From: Chelatococcus sp. YT9
GTDB taxonomy: Bacteria; Pseudomonadota; Alphaproteobacteria; Rhizobiales; Beijerinckiaceae
Direction of reading: 5' to 3'
DNA: 64,000 nucleotides
NCBI RefSeq assembly: GCF_018398315.1
Contig: NZ_JAHBRW010000001.1
Span: 3,976,501 to 4,040,500, forward strand
A program made the position numbers and the translations under genes. Shown piece after piece: positions 46,675 through 55,630 of this stretch. The notes beneath the pieces are model-generated. The model did no database searches, had not been told where the DNA came from, and worked only from the letters and a program-made list of their open reading frames with translations. The first letter of the stretch is position 1, and each line of letters starts with the position of its first letter.

Positions 46675-48837
46675 GTGGCTGATTGTCTGTCCGATGCGCA
46701 ACCTGAGGAACCAAGTTCCCCGGCCACTAACGGTCTGATGTGCTTCGCGCTGGTTCTGCGCTTTCTCGGGATTTCCGTCAGCGTCGAGCAGCTTCGCCAC
46801 ATTCTCGGCCTGCCAAGCGACCAGCTCAAGCCAGCGGATCTGCTAAGGCTCAGCCGCCGGTTGGGGCTGAAGGCGCGGTGGGTGCGGGCGACGCCGGAAC
46901 GGCTCGATCGCGTTCCGCTGCCAGCGGTCGCGCAGACGAGAGACGGCCGCTACTTCATCATCGCGAAGTATGTCAGCGGGCGTGCGTTGGTCTACGAGCC
47001 CGAGCGGCAAGGCAATATGCTCATGGACGCGGAGGCCTTCGCGGAACGCTGGAGCGGCCAGATCCTGCTTCTGGCGAAACGCGGCCGGGCTGGCGTGGCG
47101 GACCGCAGATTCGGGCTTGGCTGGTTTCTCCAGGCCGTCGGCAAATACAAGCGCGTGCTGACAGAGGTCCTCGTCTGCTCCCTGTTCCTTCAGATTTTTG
47201 CCTTGCTGACGCCTCTGTTCTTCCAGGTCATCATCGACAAGGTGCTTGTACACGACAGCCTGTCAACGCTCGATGTTCTGGTAATTGGGCTCACAGGTAT
47301 GGCTGTCTTTGAAATCCTGCTCGGCGGACTGCGGACCTACCTCTTTAGCCATACGTCAAACCGCATCGATGTCGAACTGGGGGCCCGGCTCTTCGGGCAC
47401 CTGACAGCATTGCCACTTGCTTATTTTCAAGCACGGCACGTTGGAGATTCGGTGGCCCGGGTCCGCGAGCTGGAGAATATCCGATCCTTCTTGACCGGGT
47501 CTGCTCTGACACTTGCGATCGATGGCGTGTTCACCAGCATCTTCTTTGCAGTGATGTATGTCTATAGCCCGCTCCTGACGCTGATCGTTGCCGGCTCCGT
47601 ACCGCTCTACGTGGCGCTATCTCTCGTCGTCACCCCGCTCTTCCGCCGACGTCTCGATGAAAAATTCAACCGAGGTGCCGAGAACCAATCCTTTCTCGTG
47701 GAGACCGTCACTGGCATCGAGACCGTCAAGGCAACAGCCATCGAGAAGCTGATGCAACGCCGCTGGGAGGATCAGATCGCCGGCTATGCGGCCGCCTCCT
47801 TCCGAGTTGCGAGGCTTGCCAACTGGTCTGGGCAGGTTGCTCGCGCCATCAACAAGGCGACGGTGATCCTCATTCTCTACGCCGGAGCGCGTGTGGTCAT
47901 GGCGCGGGAGATGACGGTGGGTGAACTCGTTGCCTTCAATATGCTGGCGGGACAGGTTCACGGGCCGGTTCTGCGATTGGCGCAGATGTGGCAGGACTTC
48001 CAACAGGTCCGCATTTCCGTCGCGCGATTGGGTGATATTCTGAACACTCGCGCTGAGCCGACATATGCCGTCGGCAGCGCCACGCCTCAGATCACCGGGC
48101 AGATCAGCTTCCAGTACGTTTCGTTCCGCTATGATCCAACCGGACCGGAAACCCTCGCCGATATCAGCATCGATATTCCCGCCGGCCAGGTCGTCGGTAT
48201 CGTGGGGCCATCAGGCTCCGGCAAGAGTACGCTCGCGAAGCTGATCCAGCGTCTTTACGTGCCGGAGCGCGGGCGCGTCCTGATCGATGGCATGGATCTC
48301 AGCTTGATGGATCCCTCATGGCTCAGGCGCCAGCTCGGCGTCGTCCTGCAGGAGAATATGCTCTTCACCGGCACGGTGCGTGAGAACATCGCCATCGCCG
48401 ATCCGGGCTTGCCGATCGAGGAGGTGGTAGAGGCGGCCCAGCTTGCCGGCGCCCATGACTTCATCGTCAAACTCCCGCATGGCTATGACACGATCCTCGC
48501 CGAACGTGGCGCGTCACTATCTGGAGGACAGCGGCAGAGGGTGGCGATCGCGCGGGCGCTCGTCATGAAGCCCGCGATCCTGATTTTTGATGAGGCCACC
48601 AGCGCCCTCGATTATGAGTCCGAGCGTATCATTCAGGACAATATGAAAGCGATGGCTGCGGGGCGTACGGTCATCATCATCGCCCATCGTCTGTCGGCGG
48701 TTCAGATGGCCGACAGGATTCTCACCATTGAAGATGGGAGGTTGGTGGAGGATGGAACGCCTGCGGAGCTTGCAGCTCGCGGCGGACGTTTCGCCACCCT
48801 GCTGAACTATCAGCAAGCTCGGGGGCGCTTGGAGTGA
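46675..48837 (+). CDS. Type 1 secretion ABC exporter with degenerate C39-like domain (HlyB family)
   Basis: 720 residues from a GTG at 46675. The N-terminal ~130 residues match the fold of a C39 peptidase domain but both catalytic positions appear lost: N19 stands where Cys would be (TNGLMCFALVLRFLG) and Y93 where the His of HFVVL would be (GRYFIIAKY). Such C39-like domains hold unfolded RTX cargo in HlyB. Six membrane helices follow, then the ATPase: Walker A GPSGSGKST at 511-519, signature LSGGQRQR, Walker B ILIFDEATSALD and H-loop AHRLS. Its stop overlaps the next gene by 4 bases. Confidence 0.93.
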   Translation: MADCLSDAQPEEPSSPATNGLMCFALVLRFLGISVSVEQLRHILGLPSDQLKPADLLRLSRRLGLKARWVRATPERLDRVPLPAVAQTRDGRYFIIAKYVSGRALVYEPERQGNMLMDAEAFAERWSGQILLLAKRGRAGVADRRFGLGWFLQAVGKYKRVLTEVLVCSLFLQIFALLTPLFFQVIIDKVLVHDSLSTLDVLVIGLTGMAVFEILLGGLRTYLFSHTSNRIDVELGARLFGHLTALPLAYFQARHVGDSVARVRELENIRSFLTGSALTLAIDGVFTSIFFAVMYVYSPLLTLIVAGSVPLYVALSLVVTPLFRRRLDEKFNRGAENQSFLVETVTGIETVKATAIEKLMQRRWEDQIAGYAAASFRVARLANWSGQVARAINKATVILILYAGARVVMAREMTVGELVAFNMLAGQVHGPVLRLAQMWQDFQQVRISVARLGDILNTRAEPTYAVGSATPQITGQISFQYVSFRYDPTGPETLADISIDIPAGQVVGIVGPSGSGKSTLAKLIQRLYVPERGRVLIDGMDLSLMDPSWLRRQLGVVLQENMLFTGTVRENIAIADPGLPIEEVVEAAQLAGAHDFIVKLPHGYDTILAERGASLSGGQRQRVAIARALVMKPAILIFDEATSALDYESERIIQDNMKAMAAGRTVIIIAHRLSAVQMADRILTIEDGRLVEDGTPAELAARGGRFATLLNYQQARGRLE

Positions 48838-50198
48838 GGAGGCTCGGGCGCCAGAACGGGCCGGAGCGCATGCTCGATCGGCGCAGCGAGGTGGAGTTTC
48901 TTCCGGAGGCTCTCGAGATCCTGGAGACGCCTCCTTCGCCGATGGCCCGCGTGATCGCGGCTGCCATTTCCGGCTTTCTCGCCTTGACGATCCTGTGGGC
49001 GTGCTTCAGCTCCGTCGATATGGTCGCCGTGGCCGAGGGGCGAATGGTTCTCTCGGATCGCTCGAAGACCATCCAGCCCTTCGATACTGGCGTGGTGCGC
49101 CGCATCCTGGTGGAGAACGGAGCGACCGTGCGTGCGGGCGACCTGCTGATCGAACTGGATACAACGGCGAGCGGCGCCGAACGGAGTCGCATCGCGGCGA
49201 GGCTGGTAACCGCGCGGCTCGATGTGTTGAGGCTCAAAGCGTTGCTGGGCCGATCCAATGTCGTGCTCACACCTGCTGATGGCAATGCGCTCGGAGCCAC
49301 GCCGGAGGAAGTGTCACGCGCGCAGGAACTCGCCCGCAATGAAGCGCGGGAACAGCAGGAGCGCCTCGCCGGGCTCGACCGGGAACTCGATCGTCAACGG
49401 GCTGAGGTAGAAGCGGTTGAGGCGGGCATCGCCAAGCTCGACCAGAGCCTCCCACTTTTGCAAGAGCGTTTGAAAGCCCGGGAAACGCTGCTGGAGAAGG
49501 GCTTGACGCCCCGCTACCAGGTGTTGGAGCTACGCCAGCAGGTGGTCGCCATGAAGCGCGACCGTGATGGGTTGTCCGCACAGCGCGTCGCGGCAGCCGC
49601 CGCAAGCTCGGCCGCTGCGCGGCGGCGCGAACAGACGGTGGCGGAGATCCAGCGCAAGCTGCTCTCGGATCTCACAGCGGCGCAGGCGACCGTCGCCGAC
49701 CTTACCCAAGAACTCACAAAGGCGGAGCAGCGCCAGGAGCTTCAGTATATTACGACGCCAGTCGACGGCGTCGTCCAGCAACTCGCCGTGCACACGCTCG
49801 GCGGCGTCGTCCAGCCCGCGCAGGCTCTGATGGTGATCGTCCCCCGCGACGATCATGTCGAGATCGAGGCCCAGGTCTTGAACCGTGACATTGGCTTCGT
49901 AAGGGAGGGGCAGGCGGCGACGGTGAAGCTGGAGGCTTTTTCCTTCACCCGTTACGGCACGATCCCGGGGGTGGTGGCCTCGGTGTCACGCGATGCAATC
50001 AACGACGAGCGGCAGGGTCTCGTATTCTCCGCGCGTGTCCGCGTCAGCCGAAGCAACATCCGCGTCGACGGTCGTGACGTCGCGCTGACGGCCGGCATGC
50101 GGGCCACGGTCGAGATCAAGACGGGCGAGCGCCGCGTGATCGGCTTTCTGCTTTCCCCTATCCTGAAGGCCGTGTCTGAAGCAGGTCGTGAGCGATAA
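48834..50198 (+). CDS. HlyD family membrane-fusion protein of the type 1 secretion system
   Basis: 454 residues from a GTG at 48834 that overlaps the exporter TGA (GTGA). One membrane helix at about 39-59 is followed by a biotinyl-lipoyl half (PFDTGVVRRILVENGATVRAGDLLIELD), a long coiled-coil hairpin rich in Glu, Arg, Gln and Leu (about 145-300), then the second half (ITTPVDGVVQQLAVHTLGGVVQPAQ) and a beta-barrel domain. It bridges the exporter to an outer-membrane TolC-type channel, which is not encoded in the window. Confidence 0.92.
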   Translation: MRRLGRQNGPERMLDRRSEVEFLPEALEILETPPSPMARVIAAAISGFLALTILWACFSSVDMVAVAEGRMVLSDRSKTIQPFDTGVVRRILVENGATVRAGDLLIELDTTASGAERSRIAARLVTARLDVLRLKALLGRSNVVLTPADGNALGATPEEVSRAQELARNEAREQQERLAGLDRELDRQRAEVEAVEAGIAKLDQSLPLLQERLKARETLLEKGLTPRYQVLELRQQVVAMKRDRDGLSAQRVAAAAASSAAARRREQTVAEIQRKLLSDLTAAQATVADLTQELTKAEQRQELQYITTPVDGVVQQLAVHTLGGVVQPAQALMVIVPRDDHVEIEAQVLNRDIGFVREGQAATVKLEAFSFTRYGTIPGVVASVSRDAINDERQGLVFSARVRVSRSNIRVDGRDVALTAGMRATVEIKTGERRVIGFLLSPILKAVSEAGRER

Positions 50199-50412
50199 TG
50201 CCTTAGAGACCAGCTTTTTCGCGTCAATCTCCACGACCATAGCGCGATCATCAGGATAGATGGACGTTCCCACCGTCTATCATTAGCTGGCAACATCTTT
50301 GCCGACGAGCGCGTGGGGACCAATTGCGAAACGAAGAAGTTCCGCAGCGGACATGCGACGAACGCGTCCGCGATTGCGACCTATTGTTCAAAAATGACGG
50401 GAGTATTGCCCG

Positions 50413-53400
50413 ATGGATGAAACCAATAGAGGAACGCTAGATGACGCTGTAGGGCCCGACATTGCGACGGATGCGGCACAGCAGGTCCAGGCAGGCCCCG
50501 CGATGGGGGGCGATCCGGGGAGTGGTCCCGCTCAGGGGGGGGCGCAGATCACGGGCGTTTCAAGCAATGCGGCGGTTGCCCCGGACGGGACCATGAATGG
50601 TCTCGCGGGTGCGGCCTCCGCAGCCGCGCTGACTCGTTCAGCGCTCGCCTCGGCCACTGCGTCGGAGAGCATCGCCAACAATCTGCTGAATTGGCTGAAC
50701 AACGATATCCAGGCTCAGATCACCCGGGTCGGCGCGGCCATCGACAAGGTAGATCTTTCCAATCGCGTCTATCTCCCCTCTGCGCCTGGCGAGGAGCGCC
50801 CGTCGAAGACGGTCCTGGCGGATGGGGCGGACTCCACCCGGCCTCGCGTAACCGGGGACGCTGCCCATGATGCCATGATCTATCGCGCCTATATCGGGAC
50901 GATGGAGAAAGCGCTGAGTGAAGCGTTCGCGGAGGATTTCGCGACGAGCAACGATGCTAAGGCGTCCGCATGGCGCGGGCTGCGACAGGAGCTTTGGCAG
51001 GAGACCAGTGAGCAGGCCCTCGCCATGCAATATAGGGGCGGCGGCACAGCGACCTCGGTTCGCGACAGGTTTTCGCCGGCGGCTCTGAAGGGGCGGCTCA
51101 ATGTCGCCCTGCTCGACACAAGCGGCCTGAATCAAAGAAAAGCGCTGCTAAGCCAGCAATCCGCCAGTGCCCTCAGCACGCTGCGCCTGGTTCTCGGCGT
51201 CCGCGACGGGCTTGGTATCCAGCGCAACATTGCTGTTCTTGATGATCCGAACGCCAGTGCCGACGCCAAGCTCCGGGCGCAATTTGAGATCAGCAAGGAA
51301 AGCGGGGCCCTGCTTCAGGTGGTCGGCGGCCTGACTGTTGATGCCTTGAGATCCCACGCAGCAGGAGAGGGTTTGCTCACGCCCCTCAAATCCAATCTGC
51401 AAGACGTCACCAAATCCATCAGAGCCGGCGTGAACCTGGACGTTCTGCGCGGCCCTCATCCTGTCGGCACAGGCGGCACGGCGCCTCTAAGCGGTACAAT
51501 CGCGAATTTGTCACAGCTAGACGCAGACATCCGCGCTGCACAGAGGCGCACGAGCAGCGCAGGCGCTGTTTCCGCGAGCAAAACTGCCCTTTCGATGGTC
51601 GCAGGCCTTACGGGGATCGCGAATGATGTTGCCCGCATCGCAACGAGCGACGGCGACGCTCGCGTAATCGCGCAAAGTGGCCTCAGCATCGTATCGACCG
51701 CGACGCAGACCGCGAGTGAGCTCACCAGCATCGCAGCCGCTGCCAAATCGGGCGCAACGGCCAGTAAATTGGCGAATGCGGGTAGCGCCCTTGGCGTCGG
51801 TGCGAGTATTGCGGGTGTTGCGGCCGGTGTCGTTGGTCTGGTCGGCGCGATCAACAACCTGCAGCAAAACCCGAACTCGACCGCGGCCAAATGGGCGGTG
51901 GGCAATTCAGGCGTACAGATCGCTGCAAGTGCATTTGCCGGGGTGGCGGCGCTGGTATGTCCGCCGGCTGCACTTTTAACCCTGCTCATTCCTGATTTCG
52001 GTGCTATCGGGCGAGCGCTCGAACTCGTCGAGCATATGCAGGACTTCGAATCTCGTGGGCTGATGCATGAATGGGAAGTGCTGAAACAGCTCCATACCAT
52101 TGCAGCACTTGACGCGACGCCGTTGGTTAATTGGACCAGCGCCATCTATACATCCGCTTTGAGCAATGAAATGCGCGGAAAGATGGATACGGAATGGTAT
52201 TGGGGGGCTTATGGCGAGCGCGTAAACAATATCATGCAGGAAGGGTCTGATCACGCGAAGAGCTTGCAATCGCTTATGTCCGAAGCGAAAGTCAATGAAC
52301 TCATAAACATTTTCTATGACCAGGAAGATTTCAACTGGTTCAATGATAATCGTAAGCTGTTCGGCACGGCGATGGGCGTCTACAATCAGGACGGACATCG
52401 GGATGAATTCGCAGTCGAGCGCGGCGGCGCCATCAATGTCACGCGTGCCGGTGCCGCTAAGGATGGTAAGGCCGACCGTGTCCTTGTCATAGACAGCAAC
52501 CTTTCCGCGAGCGAAGCGCTCCCCGAGCAGCAAGCCATCGCAGGCGAATGGAAGACTAGGCAGGTCTGGGAAACGACCAATAACTTTCTGTTCATCAGCA
52601 GCAAAATGTTGGTCGACGAACGTTATGAAGACATTAGGTATGAGAAGGTGGAGCAGGGGCCTTTGGCCCGTCTCGACCTGGACGGCGACAACGAAATTCT
52701 AGTAAGAGCCGCCAATAGCCGTGTCACATCCGTTGGCGATAGTAACGATACCTACTGCGTTATTGCTGGTGTCGATTGCGAAATTGACGATCAAAAGGGC
52801 GAGAACGATGGTGTATATCTCGTCGCGACGGGGAGCGTGAATAATTTCGATCTTAAAGCCAGCGGCATCGAGACCATTCAAGGCTCCAGCTCTGATGACA
52901 TCCTGAAGATCTCTGCCGTGAGCGGCGCTATCGATCTCGGAGATGGTGAAGACACCCTCAACCTCGTCAATATCCGAACGGGATCTATCGCTCTAACGGC
53001 GACGGCTGCCGAGACCAAGATCGCTGTGCTTGATCCTGTGTCTGGCTCGCATTTATCTGAAGCGACTTTGAAAGGCGTGGAGATTGCTCGACTGAGCGAC
53101 CAGGACGACGTCGTTAGCCTCGCCGCCGATGCTTTTGTGCCGGTCGGAGGCGAAGCAGGGGGACGCACTGTTTCGCCCGAGCTTGGCGAGATCGATGCCG
53201 GGATGGGTAATGACACGATCGTATCCCTCGCGAGCAACATCCGCATCCTGGGGGGCGACGGCAACGATTCCATTACGTTGGGTTCGGGCGAAATGGGCCG
53301 TCCGTCCATCCGTGACGTGCGTGTCATTGCCGGAGCCGGCGACGACACCGTCAAGATCGCAGGTGATGCGCAGGCTCGGATTGAGCTTGGTGATGGAAAT

Positions 53401-53889
53401 GATCGCGTTTCGGCCACGTGGCAGACGAATGGATGGGTCGAGATCGCGGACATAACTGGCGGTGGCGCCAAGCACGTGGACTTGGGTGCTGCCGACGCGT
53501 TTTTTCGCTTTGATTCCAGTAGCAGCGGCTCAGTTGATGTGACGGACAGCGCGACGCGTACGTTTGGCAATCATGACCTTGTCTTCGATTTCGCAGGCGA
53601 AAGCGCGGACAGCGTCATTTTGACGGCCGTGCGGGATGACGCGGGTACTTTCAACTACGGCATCGAAACAGCGGACGCTCGGCTGAAGGTTGCGGTCCAC
53701 GGATCGGGATTCACCAACACAGCCGTGTGTGTTGCCGACCAGGCCTATGCGATGGATCGGGCGATGAACCAGCTAACCCAGCAGATGGCCAGTTTGGGGC
53801 AGGGAACGGGAAGCTTGCAGCTATCCGCTTTGCCGGCGGATATGCACACCCCCATCAATCCTCTTAATCTGGCAACTCCAATGGCGTGA
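50413..53889 (+). CDS. Large RTX-like protein with central hydrophobic segments, likely type 1 secretion cargo
   Basis: 1158 residues from the ATG at 50413 with GGGAG nine bases upstream, 214 bases after the HlyD-type gene. No N-terminal signal peptide is seen. Residues ~445-480 and ~492-528 are long Ala/Gly/Val-rich hydrophobic stretches that recall the membrane-inserting part of pore-forming RTX toxins, but a match was not verified. Degenerate RTX nonapeptide-like motifs are DLGDGEDTL (~841), DAGMGNDTI (~928), LGGDGNDSI (~946), AGAGDDTVK (~973) and LGDGNDRV (~992). The C-terminal LTQQMASLGQG resembles the LIQAMASFG-type tail of alphaproteobacterial type 1 cargo. No acyltransferase gene is nearby. 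The part from 52.0 to 52.9 kb looks richer in A and T than its neighbours. Function unknown; pore former, adhesin or surface protein are all possible. Confidence 0.85.
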   Translation: MDETNRGTLDDAVGPDIATDAAQQVQAGPAMGGDPGSGPAQGGAQITGVSSNAAVAPDGTMNGLAGAASAAALTRSALASATASESIANNLLNWLNNDIQAQITRVGAAIDKVDLSNRVYLPSAPGEERPSKTVLADGADSTRPRVTGDAAHDAMIYRAYIGTMEKALSEAFAEDFATSNDAKASAWRGLRQELWQETSEQALAMQYRGGGTATSVRDRFSPAALKGRLNVALLDTSGLNQRKALLSQQSASALSTLRLVLGVRDGLGIQRNIAVLDDPNASADAKLRAQFEISKESGALLQVVGGLTVDALRSHAAGEGLLTPLKSNLQDVTKSIRAGVNLDVLRGPHPVGTGGTAPLSGTIANLSQLDADIRAAQRRTSSAGAVSASKTALSMVAGLTGIANDVARIATSDGDARVIAQSGLSIVSTATQTASELTSIAAAAKSGATASKLANAGSALGVGASIAGVAAGVVGLVGAINNLQQNPNSTAAKWAVGNSGVQIAASAFAGVAALVCPPAALLTLLIPDFGAIGRALELVEHMQDFESRGLMHEWEVLKQLHTIAALDATPLVNWTSAIYTSALSNEMRGKMDTEWYWGAYGERVNNIMQEGSDHAKSLQSLMSEAKVNELINIFYDQEDFNWFNDNRKLFGTAMGVYNQDGHRDEFAVERGGAINVTRAGAAKDGKADRVLVIDSNLSASEALPEQQAIAGEWKTRQVWETTNNFLFISSKMLVDERYEDIRYEKVEQGPLARLDLDGDNEILVRAANSRVTSVGDSNDTYCVIAGVDCEIDDQKGENDGVYLVATGSVNNFDLKASGIETIQGSSSDDILKISAVSGAIDLGDGEDTLNLVNIRTGSIALTATAAETKIAVLDPVSGSHLSEATLKGVEIARLSDQDDVVSLAADAFVPVGGEAGGRTVSPELGEIDAGMGNDTIVSLASNIRILGGDGNDSITLGSGEMGRPSIRDVRVIAGAGDDTVKIAGDAQARIELGDGNDRVSATWQTNGWVEIADITGGGAKHVDLGAADAFFRFDSSSSGSVDVTDSATRTFGNHDLVFDFAGESADSVILTAVRDDAGTFNYGIETADARLKVAVHGSGFTNTAVCVADQAYAMDRAMNQLTQQMASLGQGTGSLQLSALPADMHTPINPLNLATPMA

Positions 53890-53894
53890 GGAAT

Positions 53895-53923
53895 GCCGGC
53901 CGGGTAGCCGTAGCCCGGCCGGC
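53895..53923. terminator. Strong hairpin between the convergent RTX-like gene and DoxX
   Basis: GCCGGCCGGG (53895-53904) pairs perfectly over ten bases with CCCGGCCGGC (53914-53923), loop 9 bases, just past the RTX-like stop and before the DoxX end. A bidirectional terminator is likely although no T tract follows. Confidence 0.6.
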
Positions 53924-53955
53924 GACGGCCCCCCCGCATTGCGTTGGCGCGAAGC

Positions 53956-54369
53956 CTAGCGCGGGGCCGCTGGCCGCAACGAGAGAATCGAGACGAGAAC
54001 AAGAGCCCCGATCATTCCCACGTGCTCTCCGGCGGTATGAAATGCGGTTATCGCGCGGTCCCCTTCCAGCGACCAGAAGTGGTGGACGATGGGGATCGTC
54101 AAGGCGGTGAAGATCCCGAGAGCACCTGCGCCGAGCCAGGTGTGCCAGCGGGCTATGATCAGCGCGGAGCCACTGAGCTGCACGACGATCGTTGCAATAT
54201 TGAAAAGCCAGCCGGGGTTGAGACCGAACATTTCCATTTCGGCGACGCCCCCACGAAAGTCGATCAGCTTGGCCAAGCCGCTTCCCCAGAAGGGGAATGT
54301 GAAGACGATACGCGCAACAACTTCGGTCACACGGCTAGACAGGATTGCGGTGATGATTGAGGGAGCCAT
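53956..54369 (-). CDS. DoxX family membrane protein
   Basis: 137 residues with four hydrophobic helices. The first reads ARIVFTFPFWGSGLAKLIDF, with the Trp-Gly/Lys pattern of DoxX proteins, and a later one LFNIATIVVQLSGSALII. These proteins are linked to redox and thiol stress responses in some bacteria, but function differs by subgroup. It is a single gene, convergent with the RTX-like gene. A 17-base palindrome at 54448-54464 lies upstream. Confidence 0.82.
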   Translation of the reverse strand: MAPSIITAILSSRVTEVVARIVFTFPFWGSGLAKLIDFRGGVAEMEMFGLNPGWLFNIATIVVQLSGSALIIARWHTWLGAGALGIFTALTIPIVHHFWSLEGDRAITAFHTAGEHVGMIGALVLVSILSLRPAAPR

Positions 54370-54447
54370 GGGAAAACTCTCTGCGTGGAATGACAGCTTT
54401 TACTGTACAGCTTCCGGTTAGTCACGGGATTTGCCCACGGCCTGGGC

Positions 54448-54464
54448 CCAACTTTACAAGTTGG
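54448..54464 (-). promoter_or_regulatory. Palindromic operator candidate upstream of doxX
   Basis: CCAACTT (54448-54454) and AAGTTGG (54458-54464) form a perfect inverted repeat with a 3-base centre, about 80 bases upstream of the DoxX start. Size and symmetry fit a MarR/HxlR/TetR-type dimer site. A second palindrome CTGTACAG is at 54403-54410. Confidence 0.4.
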
Positions 54465-54593
54465 CCGCGTATGCGGATATGACGATCGCTCTTAAGCACG
54501 ATTGCAGATTGCGTTGGGCAATTGGCGAATGACGCTTGCATGCAGCGCCGCTCTCATATCGAATGCGCCTCGTAATTTTTGCTAGAGGCCTTT

Positions 54594-54800
54594 ATGCATC
54601 TGAACCGACTGGCCCTTATCGTAGCGATCAGCTTGGCTGCCACCGCATGCCAATCAACCAATCAGGGCGGAGGTGGCTTTGCGCGGTCCGGTCCTCCGGA
54701 CTATGTCGAAGACCAGCTCGACAATGCGGTGTCGCCGTTCCCGGAAGACGACCGTTACGGCGACGACAGTCTCGTCCCGGAGGTCGGTGGACCCACGTAG
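54594..54800 (+). CDS. Small putative lipoprotein
   Basis: 68 residues from the ATG at 54594 with AGAGG five bases upstream. A hydrophobic N terminus (LALIVAISLAATAC) ends at C19, a lipobox-like site with Ala before the Cys. The mature part is short, Gly-rich and then acidic (YVEDQLDNAVSPFPEDDRYGDD). No family is recognised. Its last 46 bases overlap the convergent gene. Confidence 0.65.
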   Translation: MHLNRLALIVAISLAATACQSTNQGGGGFARSGPPDYVEDQLDNAVSPFPEDDRYGDDSLVPEVGGPT

Positions 54801-55501
54801 GCGGTCAGAGCGGCCGGGTGAACCTTCATCGGTTTCGCCCGGTTGCTGTTCCGGGGCCTCGGCTTGCCAAGCGTGCGCAAGGCGAGGCCTTCACTCACGG
54901 CGCGGGCCAGCGCCGCCGACGCATCGTCGCCCTCAAACGGTGACAGGATGGGGAAGGCGGGGGCGTCCTCAAGCGCAATCGGGCCCTCAGGGAGGACCTC
55001 GCTCTTCGCGTCTGCCTCAGCCGCAACGACGTCCGGCGGGAGGGTGGGGAAGATCACCGCGAGCATCGCCTCATCCTGAACCGCACCGCCGGAGATTGCG
55101 GCGGCAATGTCGATCCCGCCTTCGAGGGCGATGATGTTCACCTCATCCGCGGCGGCTGGAGCGGGTGTCTCGCCTTCCGCTTTCCCGTCGACCAAGATTG
55201 CCGGCGCTTGCTCGGAAGGAAGGTCTTCCAGGAGAGTATTAGCGTCCGCGGATGGCGCAGTGATCTTTTCGGGCGAGGTCGGATCGTCCTGCAACACGAC
55301 GTCGACCCGGCGGATCTCAGCCACGGCGTCGCGGGCCAGAGCAAGCCAGGAAAGCGCCCCCGCCGACGTATCGAACGGGGCCAGCGGCACCGGTTCGAAT
55401 GAGCGCCACATATCGAGAAGTTCCGCCGTGCGACGTGCAATGGCTTCCTGCCGTTCGGCGGACATCGCCGAGACAAGCTCCTCCAGCAACCTGTCGCCCA
55501 T
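54755..55501 (-). CDS. Acidic protein of unknown function
   Basis: 248 residues. The N-terminal part looks helical (DRLLEELVSAMSAERQEAIARRTAELLDMWRSF); the rest is Ala/Pro/Glu/Asp-rich with no signal peptide, membrane segment or motif that I know. A GGGTG precedes the ATG. The composition suits a real but poorly conserved protein; the downstream end is basic (LGKPRPRNSNRAKPMKVH). It overlaps the small lipoprotein gene at its 3' end. Confidence 0.55.
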   Translation of the reverse strand: MGDRLLEELVSAMSAERQEAIARRTAELLDMWRSFEPVPLAPFDTSAGALSWLALARDAVAEIRRVDVVLQDDPTSPEKITAPSADANTLLEDLPSEQAPAILVDGKAEGETPAPAAADEVNIIALEGGIDIAAAISGGAVQDEAMLAVIFPTLPPDVVAAEADAKSEVLPEGPIALEDAPAFPILSPFEGDDASAALARAVSEGLALRTLGKPRPRNSNRAKPMKVHPAALTAYVGPPTSGTRLSSP

Positions 55502-55630
55502 TGCCCGTCACCCACCCCCGACTCAATGGGTAAATGGTAGTTAACCCTAGGCGTCTGGGTAGATGGCTATCAGAAGTTGTCCACGGCGATCTTCAACAAC
55601 GTCAGTAGTGCTGATGTATAGAACCTGATC

